A stretch of 64,000 bases of DNA from Streptomyces sp. NBC_01707 (lineage in GTDB: Bacteria > Actinomycetota > Actinomycetes > Streptomycetales > Streptomycetaceae): assembly GCF_041438805.1 (NCBI RefSeq), contig NZ_CP109190.1:3534001-3598000 (forward strand). Reading direction: 5' to 3'. Below the pieces are notes generated by a model. That model saw only the letters and a program-made list of their open reading frames with translations, searched no databases and had not been told where the DNA came from. This document shows, piece after piece, positions 27,592 through 35,683 of the stretch (position 1 is its first letter; every line of letters begins with the position of its first letter). The position numbers and the translations under genes were made by a program.

Positions 27592-29154
27592 ATGGACATC
27601 CCTCGCTTCGGCATTCCCGAGAAGCTCGCCGACCGAATGAGCATGGCTGAGCAGCACGACTACCTGCGCACCCGGCTCACCCGGCGTGGCGCGCTCCGCG
27701 CCGGTGCCGCGACCGCGGCCGTCGTCGGCGCCGGACTCGCCGCCTCGCCCGCCTACGCCGCGCCCACCGTGCTCTCCTCGCGCAGCTCCTCCACCCAGGT
27801 GGACGGTTCGCTCGTCGCCCCGTTCGGCCGGCATCTCGCGTACGGCGCCGACCCGAAGACGCAGATGCGGATCTCCTGGCAGGTTCCGTTCGCCGTCAGG
27901 CGCCCGTACATCCGGATCGGCCTCAAGCCGTGGGCGCTGAGCCGGAAGATCGACGCCGAGGTGCGGCATCTGACGACCCCGCTGCTGAACGACGGCAAGA
28001 TCGCGGCCGCCGAGCAGTTCTACGTGCACGCGGGACTGGACCGGCTGCAACCCGGCACGACGTACTACTACGGCGTCGGCCACGACGGCTTCGACCCGGC
28101 CGACACCCGCAACCTGGGCACTCTCGGCACCTTCACCACCGCGCCCTCGCACGCCGAGCCCTTCACCTTCACCGCCTTCGGCGACCAGGGCGTCAGCTAC
28201 CACGCCCTCGGCAACGACCAGCTGATCCTGGGCCAGAACCCGGCCTTCCACCTGCACGCGGGCGACATCTGCTACGCCGACCCGTCCGGTTCCGGCCAGA
28301 CGAGCGACACGTACGACGCCCGCACCTGGGACCAGTTCCTGGCGCAGACGGAGACCGTGTCGAAGACCGTGCCCTGGATGGTGACCACCGGCAACCACGA
28401 CATGGAGGCCTGGTACTCGCCGGACGGCTACGGCGGCCAGAACGCCCGCTGGTCGCTGCCGGACAACGGCCCCGACCCGGTGGGCCAGCCCGGCGCCTAC
28501 TCGTTCGTGCACGGCAATGTCGGCGTGGTCGCGCTCGACGCCAACGACGTCTCGTACGAGATCCCCGCCAACTTCGGGATCAGCGACGGCGGACAGACCC
28601 GCTGGCTCGACCGGCGCCTCGGTGAGCTGCGGGCCCGTCACGACATCGACTTCATCGTCGTGTTCTTCCACCACTGCGCCTTCTCGACGACCAACGCGCA
28701 CGCCTCGGACGGCGGGGTGCGGGACGCCTGGGTGCCGCTCTTCGAGAAGCACCAGGTGGACCTGGTCATCAACGGCCACAACCACGTCTACGAGCGCACC
28801 GACGCGATCCTGAAGAACGCGGTCGCGCGGAAGGTGCCGATCGGCGAGCGCACCGACCCGACGCGGGACGGCATCGTGTACGTCACGGCGGGCGGCGCGG
28901 GCAAGGCGCTGTACGACTTCCCGGCGCCGGACACGTACGAGGGGCACGTCAAGGACCAGGAGAGCGTGAACACGTACCACGTGGTCAAGGGCGGTGGCAG
29001 GGCCACCGAGACCGTGGAGTGGTCGCGGGTGCGCTACACCGGCTTCTCGTTCCTCGCGGTCGAGGTCGAGCCCGGACGGCACGCCCGGATGAAGGTCACC
29101 GCGCTCGCCGAGTCGGGCGAGCGCATCGACCACTTCGAGATCAGCCGCGGATGA
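27592..29154 (+). CDS. Tat-exported purple acid phosphatase-like metallophosphatase
   Basis: A 520-residue protein. I prefer the ATG at 27592 (MDIPRFGIPEKLADR), although its ribosome site is weak. The export signal is twin-arginine (TRRGALRAGAATAAVVGAG, cleavage after AYA). A fibronectin-like N-domain (about 75-180) is followed by the metallophosphatase core, with the metal ligands in GDQG, HAGDICY, TGNHDMEAWY, FHHCAF and NGHNHVYER. This is the purple acid phosphatase pattern, for release of phosphate from organic esters outside the cell. It is divergent from leuB. No PHO-box-like direct repeat is evident by eye. Confidence 0.92.
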   Translation: MDIPRFGIPEKLADRMSMAEQHDYLRTRLTRRGALRAGAATAAVVGAGLAASPAYAAPTVLSSRSSSTQVDGSLVAPFGRHLAYGADPKTQMRISWQVPFAVRRPYIRIGLKPWALSRKIDAEVRHLTTPLLNDGKIAAAEQFYVHAGLDRLQPGTTYYYGVGHDGFDPADTRNLGTLGTFTTAPSHAEPFTFTAFGDQGVSYHALGNDQLILGQNPAFHLHAGDICYADPSGSGQTSDTYDARTWDQFLAQTETVSKTVPWMVTTGNHDMEAWYSPDGYGGQNARWSLPDNGPDPVGQPGAYSFVHGNVGVVALDANDVSYEIPANFGISDGGQTRWLDRRLGELRARHDIDFIVVFFHHCAFSTTNAHASDGGVRDAWVPLFEKHQVDLVINGHNHVYERTDAILKNAVARKVPIGERTDPTRDGIVYVTAGGAGKALYDFPAPDTYEGHVKDQESVNTYHVVKGGGRATETVEWSRVRYTGFSFLAVEVEPGRHARMKVTALAESGERIDHFEISRG

Positions 29155-29169
29155 GCTGAAGCCCCGGTC

Positions 29170-29298
29170 TCAGTGACCGGTGGAGCCGCCGTTGTCCCTG
29201 CGGTCGAGGGCTCGCTGCAGGGCGGCGGCGGCATTCTGGCGCTCCGACTCGGTCGGGCGGTGGGTGTGACGGACGCGGCGGACAGTCGTCTCGGCCAT
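29170..29298 (-). CDS. Small conserved-looking 42-residue protein
   Basis: An ATG at 29298 with AAGGAG about 10 nt upstream opens a 42-residue frame, MAETTVRRVRHTHRPTESE, continuing with a short amphipathic helix (RQNAAAALQRALDRRDNGG). It is basic at the start and Ala/Arg-rich, too small for a fold assignment. It is convergent with the phosphatase gene, 15 nt apart. The upstream region has a direct-repeat cluster (29326-29376). Function is unknown. Confidence 0.6.
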   Translation of the reverse strand: MAETTVRRVRHTHRPTESERQNAAAALQRALDRRDNGGSTGH

Positions 29299-29325
29299 GG
29301 TGGATCGACTCCTTGAGATCGCGAG

Positions 29326-29376
29326 GATTTCGAGATCGAAAAATCGTGAACGTGATTTCGAGATCGGGATTTCGAG
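29326..29376. repeat. GATTTCGAG direct-repeat cluster
   Basis: GATTTCGAGATCG occurs at 29326-29338 and again at 29354-29366 (28-bp period), and a partial GATTTCGAG at 29368-29376. The stretch is clearly more AT-rich than its surroundings and lies just upstream of the 42-residue gene, so it may be its promoter/operator. Confidence 0.6.
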
Positions 29377-29482
29377 GCGCCGGAAGGGGCGGGGAGCGGG
29401 TGCCGCAGGGGTTGCCTGCACAGGGGCACGTACTCACGACCGCCGGTCGCTGGATCTAGCGAGACGTTCGGCTTCTACAAAG

Positions 29483-29776
29483 CTAGGGCAGCCCGGCCGG
29501 TCTGTCTCCACAATTACTCGGACTTCCTACTATCTGAGACGGAGGTTTGGCGTCACCCACCCGCAGTTCTCGGATCAGGGCCCGCACGGCCAGGGATCGT
29601 GCCTGCTCAGGAACGGTGAGGCAGCCGAAGGACCGGCTCGGCCGTTCCGGTCCGAGATCGGTGATCCCGACGTCGTCGGGTACTCCCTCCAGGGAGAGCC
29701 GCGGCATGATCGTCGTTCCGAGACCACCGGACACCATCGAGAGCGCCGCTCCGTCGTCCTCGAACTCCGCCGCGTC
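29483..29776 (-). pseudogene. LysR-type regulator, C-terminal remnant
   Basis: About 90 residues read as the end of a LysR effector domain: FEDDGAALSMVSGGLGTTIM, then PRLSLEGVPDDVGITDLGPE and a last helix AVRALIRELR. No HTH or N-terminal half is found upstream: at about 29776 the similarity stops and the opposite strand turns into a phospholipase C fragment. The remaining frame up to 29905 is unlike LysR. This is a truncated, presumably dead gene. Confidence 0.65.
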
Positions 29777-29791
29777 GCCGCCGGCCCCTCT

Positions 29792-29938
29792 CCCGGCCCG
29801 GGCGAGGCCCTGGAGCGGGCCGGGGTCAGCTGGAAGGTCTACCAGAACGCGCAGGACAACTACGGCGACAACGGTCTCGCCTATTCGCGCCGGTACACGG
29901 GCCACATCGAGACGGGTGCGGCGAGCATCAGCGGCTGA
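29792..29938 (+). pseudogene. Phosphocholine-type phospholipase C, internal fragment
   Basis: About 48 residues (PGPGEALERAGVSWKVYQN, then AQDNYGDNGLAYSRRYTG) match the internal segment of the phospholipase C / acid phosphatase family that in the intact gene at the window end reads RLEKAGHSWKTYTEWENFTD. It has neither the N-terminal nor the C-terminal parts and ends in a stop after ASISG. It abuts the LysR remnant, so both look like leftovers of one deletion or recombination event. Confidence 0.6.
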
Positions 29939-30058
29939 CCGGCCAGGATCTGACGGTCACGCCCCGACGGTCAGGCCCTGCCCGCAGCGGCTCCAGCCGT
30001 GTCCCCTGCGCTTGCAGCGCCGCGCGGCCCGGGACGCGGGGCGCTGCGGTAGGTCCCG

Positions 30059-30604
30059 TCACAGCACATCGCCGTCACGCCAGTCGAAGATCAACTTCCG
30101 GGACGTGGAGGGCAGCGGGCGTCCGGCCGCGCCACGGACGTACGTGCTGCCCTCCTCGTCCGGCAGCGGCACCACGCCGCTCAGCCCCTGCACGCCGATC
30201 TGCCCCTGCCACACCTGCCAGTCGCGCGCCGCGTACAGCGCGGCCCCGGTGTCGGAGGCGGACAGTGCCCCGAAGGCGTACGCCCCGTCGATGACCGCCT
30301 CCAACGCCGTCATCACCCGGTCGCCGAGTCCCTCGCGCCGCCGGTCGGCGCGGACCGCCACGCCCTCGACATATCCGACGCGGTACGAGCGGTGAGCGTG
30401 GATCACCCGGCGCTGGACGACACTCCCATGCGCGAGAAGCCCGCTGTCGTCGCGTGCGTAGGTGTGGATGCCACCAAGGGTGTGGTCCCAGTCGTCGTCG
30501 CTGAAGCCGCCCTCGAAGGCGGTGTCGAGGAAGGCGCGGATCCCGTCGCGGGCGGTCGGGGTCAGCTCGTAGGTGTGCACGGTGTGCCACAACGGCTCAG
30601 TCAT
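30059..30604 (-). CDS. AAC(2')-I-like aminoglycoside N-acetyltransferase (GNAT)
   Basis: A 181-residue GNAT protein whose length and sequence match chromosomal aminoglycoside 2'-N-acetyltransferases of mycobacteria. It has HTYELTPTARDGIRAFLD, the block DDDWDHTLGGIHTYARDD, the acetyl-CoA motif GYVEGVAVRADRRREGLGD and the end LIFDWRDGDVL. The ATG at 30604 follows a GGGGGA site. In mycobacteria such enzymes acetylate aminoglycosides with a free 2' amine and may have a housekeeping substrate. It is a single gene in a region with a recombination scar. Resistance activity is inferred from similarity only. Confidence 0.85.
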   Translation of the reverse strand: MTEPLWHTVHTYELTPTARDGIRAFLDTAFEGGFSDDDWDHTLGGIHTYARDDSGLLAHGSVVQRRVIHAHRSYRVGYVEGVAVRADRRREGLGDRVMTALEAVIDGAYAFGALSASDTGAALYAARDWQVWQGQIGVQGLSGVVPLPDEEGSTYVRGAAGRPLPSTSRKLIFDWRDGDVL

Positions 30605-30704
30605 GTCCCCCAGCCTCTCAGGCACCTGCGCCAACAGGTACTCAGTGCGCATATGAGTACCTGCCACGTGTCGAAGAGGTGCGCGCCGAAAGAGAGTTGA
30701 GCCC

Positions 30705-31277
30705 ATGAACGGCCTCTACGCTCTGAAGCCGTGGTACGCGGACCGGCTCTCCGGTGTCCGCGCCACGCTCGTCCGCCGCGAGGTGTCGCCCGACACCCTC
30801 ACCGCCGCCGGTGTGGCCTCGGCGGCCGGTGCCGCCGCCGCACTGGCCTGGCTGCCCACCGGCCTCGCCGCCCTGCCGGTCGCCGTACTGCTCGCCGCCC
30901 GGCTCGCCTTCGCCAACCTCGACGGGGCGCTGGCCCGCGAGACGGGCCGGACCACCCGGCGCGGTGCGGTACTCAACGAACTCGGCGACCGGGCGGCCGA
31001 TCTGCTGATGCTGGCCGGCTTCCTGACGCTCGCCCCGCTGTGGCTGGTGGCGGCGGCCGGGCTCGCGGCGACCCTGCCGTCCTGGGTGTCGCTGGCCGGC
31101 GCGGCGGCCGGCGCGCCCCGGCGCAACGGCGGCCCGGTCGGCAAGACCGAGCGCTGCCTGCTGGTCGTCGTCGCGGCGGCGAGCGGCTGGGTGGTTCCGG
31201 TCCTGGCCGCGATCGCCGTCGGTTCGCTGCTGACCGCGGCCGTCCGGCTGGTCCGGCTGTGGCGGGACCTCGCATGA
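30705..31277 (+). CDS. CDP-alcohol phosphatidyltransferase-like membrane protein (degenerate motif)
   Basis: A 190-residue membrane protein with about five helices. The CDP-alcohol phosphatidyltransferase signature D-x2-D-G-x2-A-R-x8-G-x3-D-x3-D is recognisable but altered: the first Asp is Ala70 and the third is Asn91, while Asp73-Gly74, Ala77-Arg78, Gly87 and Asp95 are kept. It would transfer a phosphatidyl (or similar) group from CDP-diacylglycerol to an alcohol in the membrane. It overlaps the next gene by 4 nt (ATGA). Loss of two metal-binding Asp residues raises the possibility of a changed substrate or an inactive partner role. Confidence 0.8.
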   Translation: MNGLYALKPWYADRLSGVRATLVRREVSPDTLTAAGVASAAGAAAALAWLPTGLAALPVAVLLAARLAFANLDGALARETGRTTRRGAVLNELGDRAADLLMLAGFLTLAPLWLVAAAGLAATLPSWVSLAGAAAGAPRRNGGPVGKTERCLLVVVAAASGWVVPVLAAIAVGSLLTAAVRLVRLWRDLA

Positions 31278-32134
31278 GCGCGGCACTGATCGCCGAGGAG
31301 GCGGCGGCGCGGGCCGTGCCGCTGGTCGCCGGCGTGCTGGGGGCCGGCGGGGTCGCCGTCGCCGTACTGCCGTCGAAGGTCCGGATGCGCGCCGAGCTGC
31401 GCAGGCGGTGGCGGACCTGGGCGCTGGTCGCACCGGTCTTCCTGGGGGCGTACCTCCTGGGCGACGGCGGGACGTTCGTCCTGGCCGCGGGGCTCGGGGT
31501 GATCGCGGTGAGCGAGTTCGTCCGGATGGCGGGGTCGGCACGCGGGGACCATGCGGTGCTCGTCACGGCGGCGGTCGCCCTCCCGGCCCTCGCGTGGCTG
31601 GCACCGCACCTCCTCGACCTGCGGGCGGCGGCTCTGCTGCTGATCGCCGCCGCGGTTCCTTCGCTGCTGGCCGGGGACGACAGATCCGGCTTCACCCGCA
31701 CCGCCCGTACCGCGTTCGGACTGCTGTGGATCCCGGTCGCACTGACCGGCCTGGTGACGCTCGGCGGGACGGGGGTCGCGGTGGGCCTGGCGGTGGCGCT
31801 CGGCGATGTCGGTGCCTGGTGCGGCGGTACGGCAATGGGTCGTCGCGGACCGCTGTCCCGGCCGCTGTCGCCGCTCTCCCCCAACAAGACCTGGGCGGGG
31901 GTGATGGGCGCGGCGGTCGCAACGGCGCTGCTCCTGCTGCTCATCGGCGCGTTCGCGCTGCCGCTGTGGGGTGCGGTGCTCGGCGGCTGTGTCCTGGGTG
32001 ACCTGCTGGAATCGATGGTCAAGCGGGAGTCCGGGGTGAAGGACGCGGGTAGCTGGCTGCCCGGCTTCGGCGGCCTGCTCGACCGGATCGACTCCCTGCT
32101 GGTGGCCCTTCTCCTGACGATGGTGACGGTGTGA
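31274..32134 (+). CDS. cdsA: Phosphatidate cytidylyltransferase (CDP-diacylglycerol synthase)
   Basis: A 286-residue protein with about eight membrane helices. It carries the CdsA signature in its C-terminal part: SMVKRESGVKDAGSWLPGFG followed by GLLDRIDS. The usual PGHGG reads PGFGG. The preceding LSPNKTWAGVMG also matches the family. It makes CDP-diacylglycerol from phosphatidate and CTP, the donor for the upstream gene's reaction, so substrate supply and use are coupled. It overlaps both neighbours. As actinomycetes normally carry another CdsA near the translation genes, this is probably a second, specialised copy (inference). Confidence 0.88.
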   Translation: MSAALIAEEAAARAVPLVAGVLGAGGVAVAVLPSKVRMRAELRRRWRTWALVAPVFLGAYLLGDGGTFVLAAGLGVIAVSEFVRMAGSARGDHAVLVTAAVALPALAWLAPHLLDLRAAALLLIAAAVPSLLAGDDRSGFTRTARTAFGLLWIPVALTGLVTLGGTGVAVGLAVALGDVGAWCGGTAMGRRGPLSRPLSPLSPNKTWAGVMGAAVATALLLLLIGAFALPLWGAVLGGCVLGDLLESMVKRESGVKDAGSWLPGFGGLLDRIDSLLVALLLTMVTV

Positions 32135-33348
32135 TGACGACGCTCGAGCGCACCGACGGCCAGGGTGTCCCGTCCGTGCTCCCGGTACGCTCCCGCCTTT
32201 CCGCCGCGGTCCGCCGCGGCCTGTGGTGGGGGGTCCTCAGCCTCACCGGCGGGGTGGAGCGGCGGGGCCGACTGCCGCGGGGCGGCTGTGTGGTGGTCGC
32301 CAACCACTCCTCGCACGCCGACACGGCCGCGCTGCTCGCAGCGCTCGACGCCCGGCACACCCCGGCGATCGGGGCTGCGGCGGACTACTGGTTCGGCTCG
32401 CCTTGGCGGCGCCGGATCTGCCGCAGGCTCGCGGCCGGGTTCCCGGTGCGGCGCAGCGGCGGCGGGATGGACGATCTGCTGTCCATGGCGGACGAGCTGC
32501 GGGCAGGCCGGGCGGTCGTCCTCTTCCCCGAGGGCACCCGTGGCAGGAACGGCGAGCTCGGCTCGTTCCACCGGGGTGCGCTGGTGCTGGCGGAGCGGGC
32601 GGGGGTTCCGGTCGTGCCGGTGGGGATCGGCGGGACGGACCGGCTGCTGCCCAAGCACGGGCGGCTGCGTTCGTCGCTGGTCCGGGTGGCGATCGGCGAT
32701 CCGCTGCCCCCGACGGTCACCCCGGAGAAGGCCCGTGACGCGGTCGTGGCGCTGCACGCGTGTACGACGGCCGAGCCGTTGCGGGATTCGGTGACGCGGC
32801 GCCGGGTGGCGGCGGTCGTCACGTCGCGGTGGGGTCTGCCGCTCGCGTTCTGCTGGGCGGCGGCGGAGGCGCTGAGCTGGCCGCTGATGCCGGAGCTGCT
32901 GCTTGCGGTGGCGTGCGCGGCGGTGCCGCGCACGGCATTGAAGATGTCCCTCGGCGCGCTCGCGGGCAGCCTGGCGGGCGGCCTGCTCGCCGTCCAACTG
33001 ACCTCCGTGGGAGTGCAGTTGCCGGCACCTTTGACCACGGAGCGGATGCGGGCCGAGGTCCGGCACGAGCTGGCGCTCGAGGGGGCCTCGGCGGTGCGCC
33101 ACCAGCCGTGGAACGGCATCCCGTTCAAGGTGTACGGCGCCGAGGCGGGCCGGGCCGGGACCGGGACGGCGGAGTGGCTCGCCGCGTCGGCGACGGCGCG
33201 TGGTTCACGGACTCTGACGGTGGGACTGGGCTTCGCCGGGTTCGGGCTGCTGATGCGGCGTCACCGGCGGCAGTACGGAGGGTATCTGGTACTGCTCGGC
33301 TGCGGGTTCGCGGCCGGACTGTCGCTCATCGTGCATGGCTGGCACTGA
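32134..33348 (+). CDS. PlsC-type acyltransferase with C-terminal membrane domain
   Basis: A 404-residue protein; the ATG at 32134 shares a base with the cdsA stop (a GTG one codon earlier is also possible). Residues about 40-210 are a 1-acylglycerol-3-phosphate acyltransferase domain with NHSSHAD (57-63) and FPEGTR (131-136). The second half is a membrane domain with helices near 235-260, 275-300 and at the C-terminus, which ordinary PlsC lacks. It would supply phosphatidate to CdsA. The three genes form a compact phospholipid operon with overlapping starts and stops. Confidence 0.85.
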   Translation: MTTLERTDGQGVPSVLPVRSRLSAAVRRGLWWGVLSLTGGVERRGRLPRGGCVVVANHSSHADTAALLAALDARHTPAIGAAADYWFGSPWRRRICRRLAAGFPVRRSGGGMDDLLSMADELRAGRAVVLFPEGTRGRNGELGSFHRGALVLAERAGVPVVPVGIGGTDRLLPKHGRLRSSLVRVAIGDPLPPTVTPEKARDAVVALHACTTAEPLRDSVTRRRVAAVVTSRWGLPLAFCWAAAEALSWPLMPELLLAVACAAVPRTALKMSLGALAGSLAGGLLAVQLTSVGVQLPAPLTTERMRAEVRHELALEGASAVRHQPWNGIPFKVYGAEAGRAGTGTAEWLAASATARGSRTLTVGLGFAGFGLLMRRHRRQYGGYLVLLGCGFAAGLSLIVHGWH

Positions 33349-33397
33349 ACACCGACACAGCAGGAGATCCTGGACGTCGTTCAGTCATCCCTACAAG

Positions 33398-33478
33398 TGA
33401 TCCGATGTATTACCCGTCAGGACCCTTGACTGCCCCTCAGGGGCCCATCATCCTCCCAATCATCGGATCAATGATCCG
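33398..33478. promoter_or_regulatory. TGATCCG operator-like repeats upstream of GH97 gene
   Basis: CGGATCAATGATCCG (33464-33478) is a perfect 7-1-7 inverted repeat 30 nt upstream of the GH97 start. A further TGATCCGATG at 33398-33407 is the reverse complement of CATCGGATCA at 33461-33470. Such spaced half-sites suggest a dimeric repressor that can bridge two sites; the regulator is not in the window next to it. Confidence 0.6.
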
Positions 33479-33508
33479 TCATATGAACCGTGAACTGAGG
33501 GAGGACCC

Positions 33509-35401
33509 GTGTCATTACGGAACCGGATCAGGACACTTTCGATCGTCCTCTGCGGCGCCCTCGCGTCGACGATGCTGCTCACCGTCGACGCGCGCGCCGC
33601 GGAGGCCGGATGGACGGTACGGGACAGACCTGACGGGCCCACCGCCGAACTGCGGCTGGACCGGGCGAGCGGGGCACTGGACCTGTCCGTCTCCCGCGCC
33701 GGTGAGACCGTGCTCGCCCCCTCGCCCGTCGGTATCGTCACCGAACGGGCCGACCTCTCCACCGGCCTGTCGTTCCTCGGCCGCAGCGACCGTACGGTCC
33801 GCGAGCACTACCGAACCGCCGCGGGCAAGACCCGCAACCGCACCGTACACATGCGTGAGGCACGCTTCCGCTTCCGCACCGGGGCGGGCGCCCGGCTCGA
33901 CGTGGTCGTGCGGGCGTCGGCCGACGGGGTCGCGTACCGGTACGACCTGCCGGGCGGCACGGGCGACGTACTGCGGGAGGCCTCGGCGTTCACCCTGCCC
34001 GAGGGCTCCTCCGCCTGGCTCGGCGACTACCGCAAGGACAACGAGAACCTGTTCAACGCGTACACGGCGGCCGGCGCCCCGGCCGGCGAGTACATGATGC
34101 AGGCACTGTTCCGTACCGGGAGCAGCTATGCCCTGGTCGCCGAGTCCGATCTCACCGGCAGCTACTCCGGGGCCCGACTGGCCCACGACGCGGGGTCCTC
34201 CACCTACCGCGTCAAGCTCTGGGACGCGCAGGTGCAGACAACCGGTGCGCTCACCACCCCGTGGCGCGCCGTGGTCACCGGCGACCTGGCGACCGTCACC
34301 GAGTCGACGTTCACGGACGACCTCGCCCCGGCGTCCAAGGTCCGCGACTCCTCCTGGATCAAGCCCGGCCGGGCCCTGTGGACCTGGCTGGCCGGCGGCC
34401 GTCCGGCGGGACAGAGCCTGGAGATGCAGAAGGGATACGTCGACTACGCGGCCGCCCGCCACTGGCCGTACACCGTCGTCGACGCCGGTTGGTACTTCGA
34501 CCCGGCGCAGTGGGACGTCACCGACCCCGACTGGCAGACCCACAGCTGGATCCCGGAACTGGTGCGTTACGGAAAGGAGAAGGGCGTGGGCATCCAGGTC
34601 TGGATCCATCACCGCGACCTCGACACCGCCGAGGAGCGGGCCCAGTGGCTGCCGACGCTGGAGAAGTGGGGCGTCAAGGGCGTGAAGATCGACTTCATGG
34701 ACTCGGAGGCGCAGGAGACGTTCCAGTGGTACGACCGGATCCTCCCGGAGACGGCGGCCCACCACCTCCTGGTCAACTTCCACGGTTCCACGATCCCCAA
34801 GGGCATCCAGCGCACCTGGCCGCACGTCATGTCGCTGGAGGGCGTCAACGGTGAGGAGAAGAAGGCGAACACCGCCCAGCACCTGACCACGCTCCCCTTC
34901 ACGCGCAACGTGATCGGCTCCATGGACTTCACGCCCGGCGCCTTCCAACGCCCGAACCGGCCCAACGCGGGCTCCGACGCGAGCGAGTTGGGGCTCTCCG
35001 TCCTGTACGAGTCCGGCATCCAGAACCTGGCGGGCACACCCGAGTCGTACGAGGCACGCCCGGAGGCCCGGCACTTCCTGGAGCAGCTGCCGGACGCCTG
35101 GGACAGTACGCGGCTGCTGGCCGGGGAGCCGGGGAGCAGTGCGGTGCTGGGCCGCCGGTCCGGCGACAGGTGGTTCATCGGCGGTGTGTACGCGGGTGCG
35201 GCGCACACCGCCGAGGTGCCGCTGCGGATCGGATCCGGACGCTGGCTGGTCGAGACGCTGACGGACGGACCGGCGGGACCGGTGCGCACGGCCCGTACCG
35301 TGCGGGGCGGCGACGCGCTGTCGGTGGATGTGGTTTCCGACGGCGGCTTCGCCGCGGTGGCCTGCCGCTGGTCCCCGGGCCGTACCTCCTGCGACCGCTG
35401 A
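33509..35401 (+). CDS. Secreted GH97 alpha-glycosidase
   Basis: A 630-residue enzyme with a signal peptide (MSLRNRIRTLSIVLCGALAS, cleavage after ARA). The GTG start at 33509 follows GAGGGAGGA. An N-terminal beta-super-sandwich (about 30-285) precedes the barrel with PYTVVDAGWYFDPAQWD, WIHHRDLDTAEE and the conserved KIDFMDSE (Asp395), then a C-terminal beta-domain. GH97 contains retaining alpha-galactosidases, which use an Asp nucleophile, and inverting alpha-glucosidases. The Asp in KIDFMDSE favours the retaining type, but this is tentative. Calcium-dependent in studied members. It is a single-gene unit under apparent operator control. Confidence 0.9.
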   Translation: MSLRNRIRTLSIVLCGALASTMLLTVDARAAEAGWTVRDRPDGPTAELRLDRASGALDLSVSRAGETVLAPSPVGIVTERADLSTGLSFLGRSDRTVREHYRTAAGKTRNRTVHMREARFRFRTGAGARLDVVVRASADGVAYRYDLPGGTGDVLREASAFTLPEGSSAWLGDYRKDNENLFNAYTAAGAPAGEYMMQALFRTGSSYALVAESDLTGSYSGARLAHDAGSSTYRVKLWDAQVQTTGALTTPWRAVVTGDLATVTESTFTDDLAPASKVRDSSWIKPGRALWTWLAGGRPAGQSLEMQKGYVDYAAARHWPYTVVDAGWYFDPAQWDVTDPDWQTHSWIPELVRYGKEKGVGIQVWIHHRDLDTAEERAQWLPTLEKWGVKGVKIDFMDSEAQETFQWYDRILPETAAHHLLVNFHGSTIPKGIQRTWPHVMSLEGVNGEEKKANTAQHLTTLPFTRNVIGSMDFTPGAFQRPNRPNAGSDASELGLSVLYESGIQNLAGTPESYEARPEARHFLEQLPDAWDSTRLLAGEPGSSAVLGRRSGDRWFIGGVYAGAAHTAEVPLRIGSGRWLVETLTDGPAGPVRTARTVRGGDALSVDVVSDGGFAAVACRWSPGRTSCDR

Positions 35402-35605
35402 ACCGGTAGCGGGTCCGGATCACCCGACGGCTCACCCGGCGGCGCGGGCCGCTGTCCGTGGGCGCACCGACTGTTCTCGAGCAGGGTGCCCGCGGACGCT
35501 GTCGGCAGGTGCTGGACCGCTGCGGCCGGCCGGCCGAGGCGGGCGACGTGGTGGTGGAGCGCTTCCTGCGCCGATGCTTCCTGTACCGACGGGCGGAAAT
35601 GGAAT

Positions 35606-35642
35606 CCGCCCCCGACCGGCTGGGGGAGCCGGGCGGGGGCGG
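35606..35642. terminator. Terminator after pruA
   Basis: A 9-bp GC stem (35606-35614 with 35634-35642) encloses a second inner stem, about 40 nt past the pruA stop on the minus strand. The rest of the 282-nt gap (35402-35605) holds no gene I can support. Confidence 0.6.
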
Positions 35643-35683
35643 GATCTGTGGCGGGGTGCGGGTGTGCCGCACCCCGGAGGGCG

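Noticed and set aside
29297..29938. 213-codon plus-strand frame taken as one gene
   Set aside because: Only its last 48 codons resemble a protein family (phospholipase C); the first part is antisense to the small gene and the LysR remnant.
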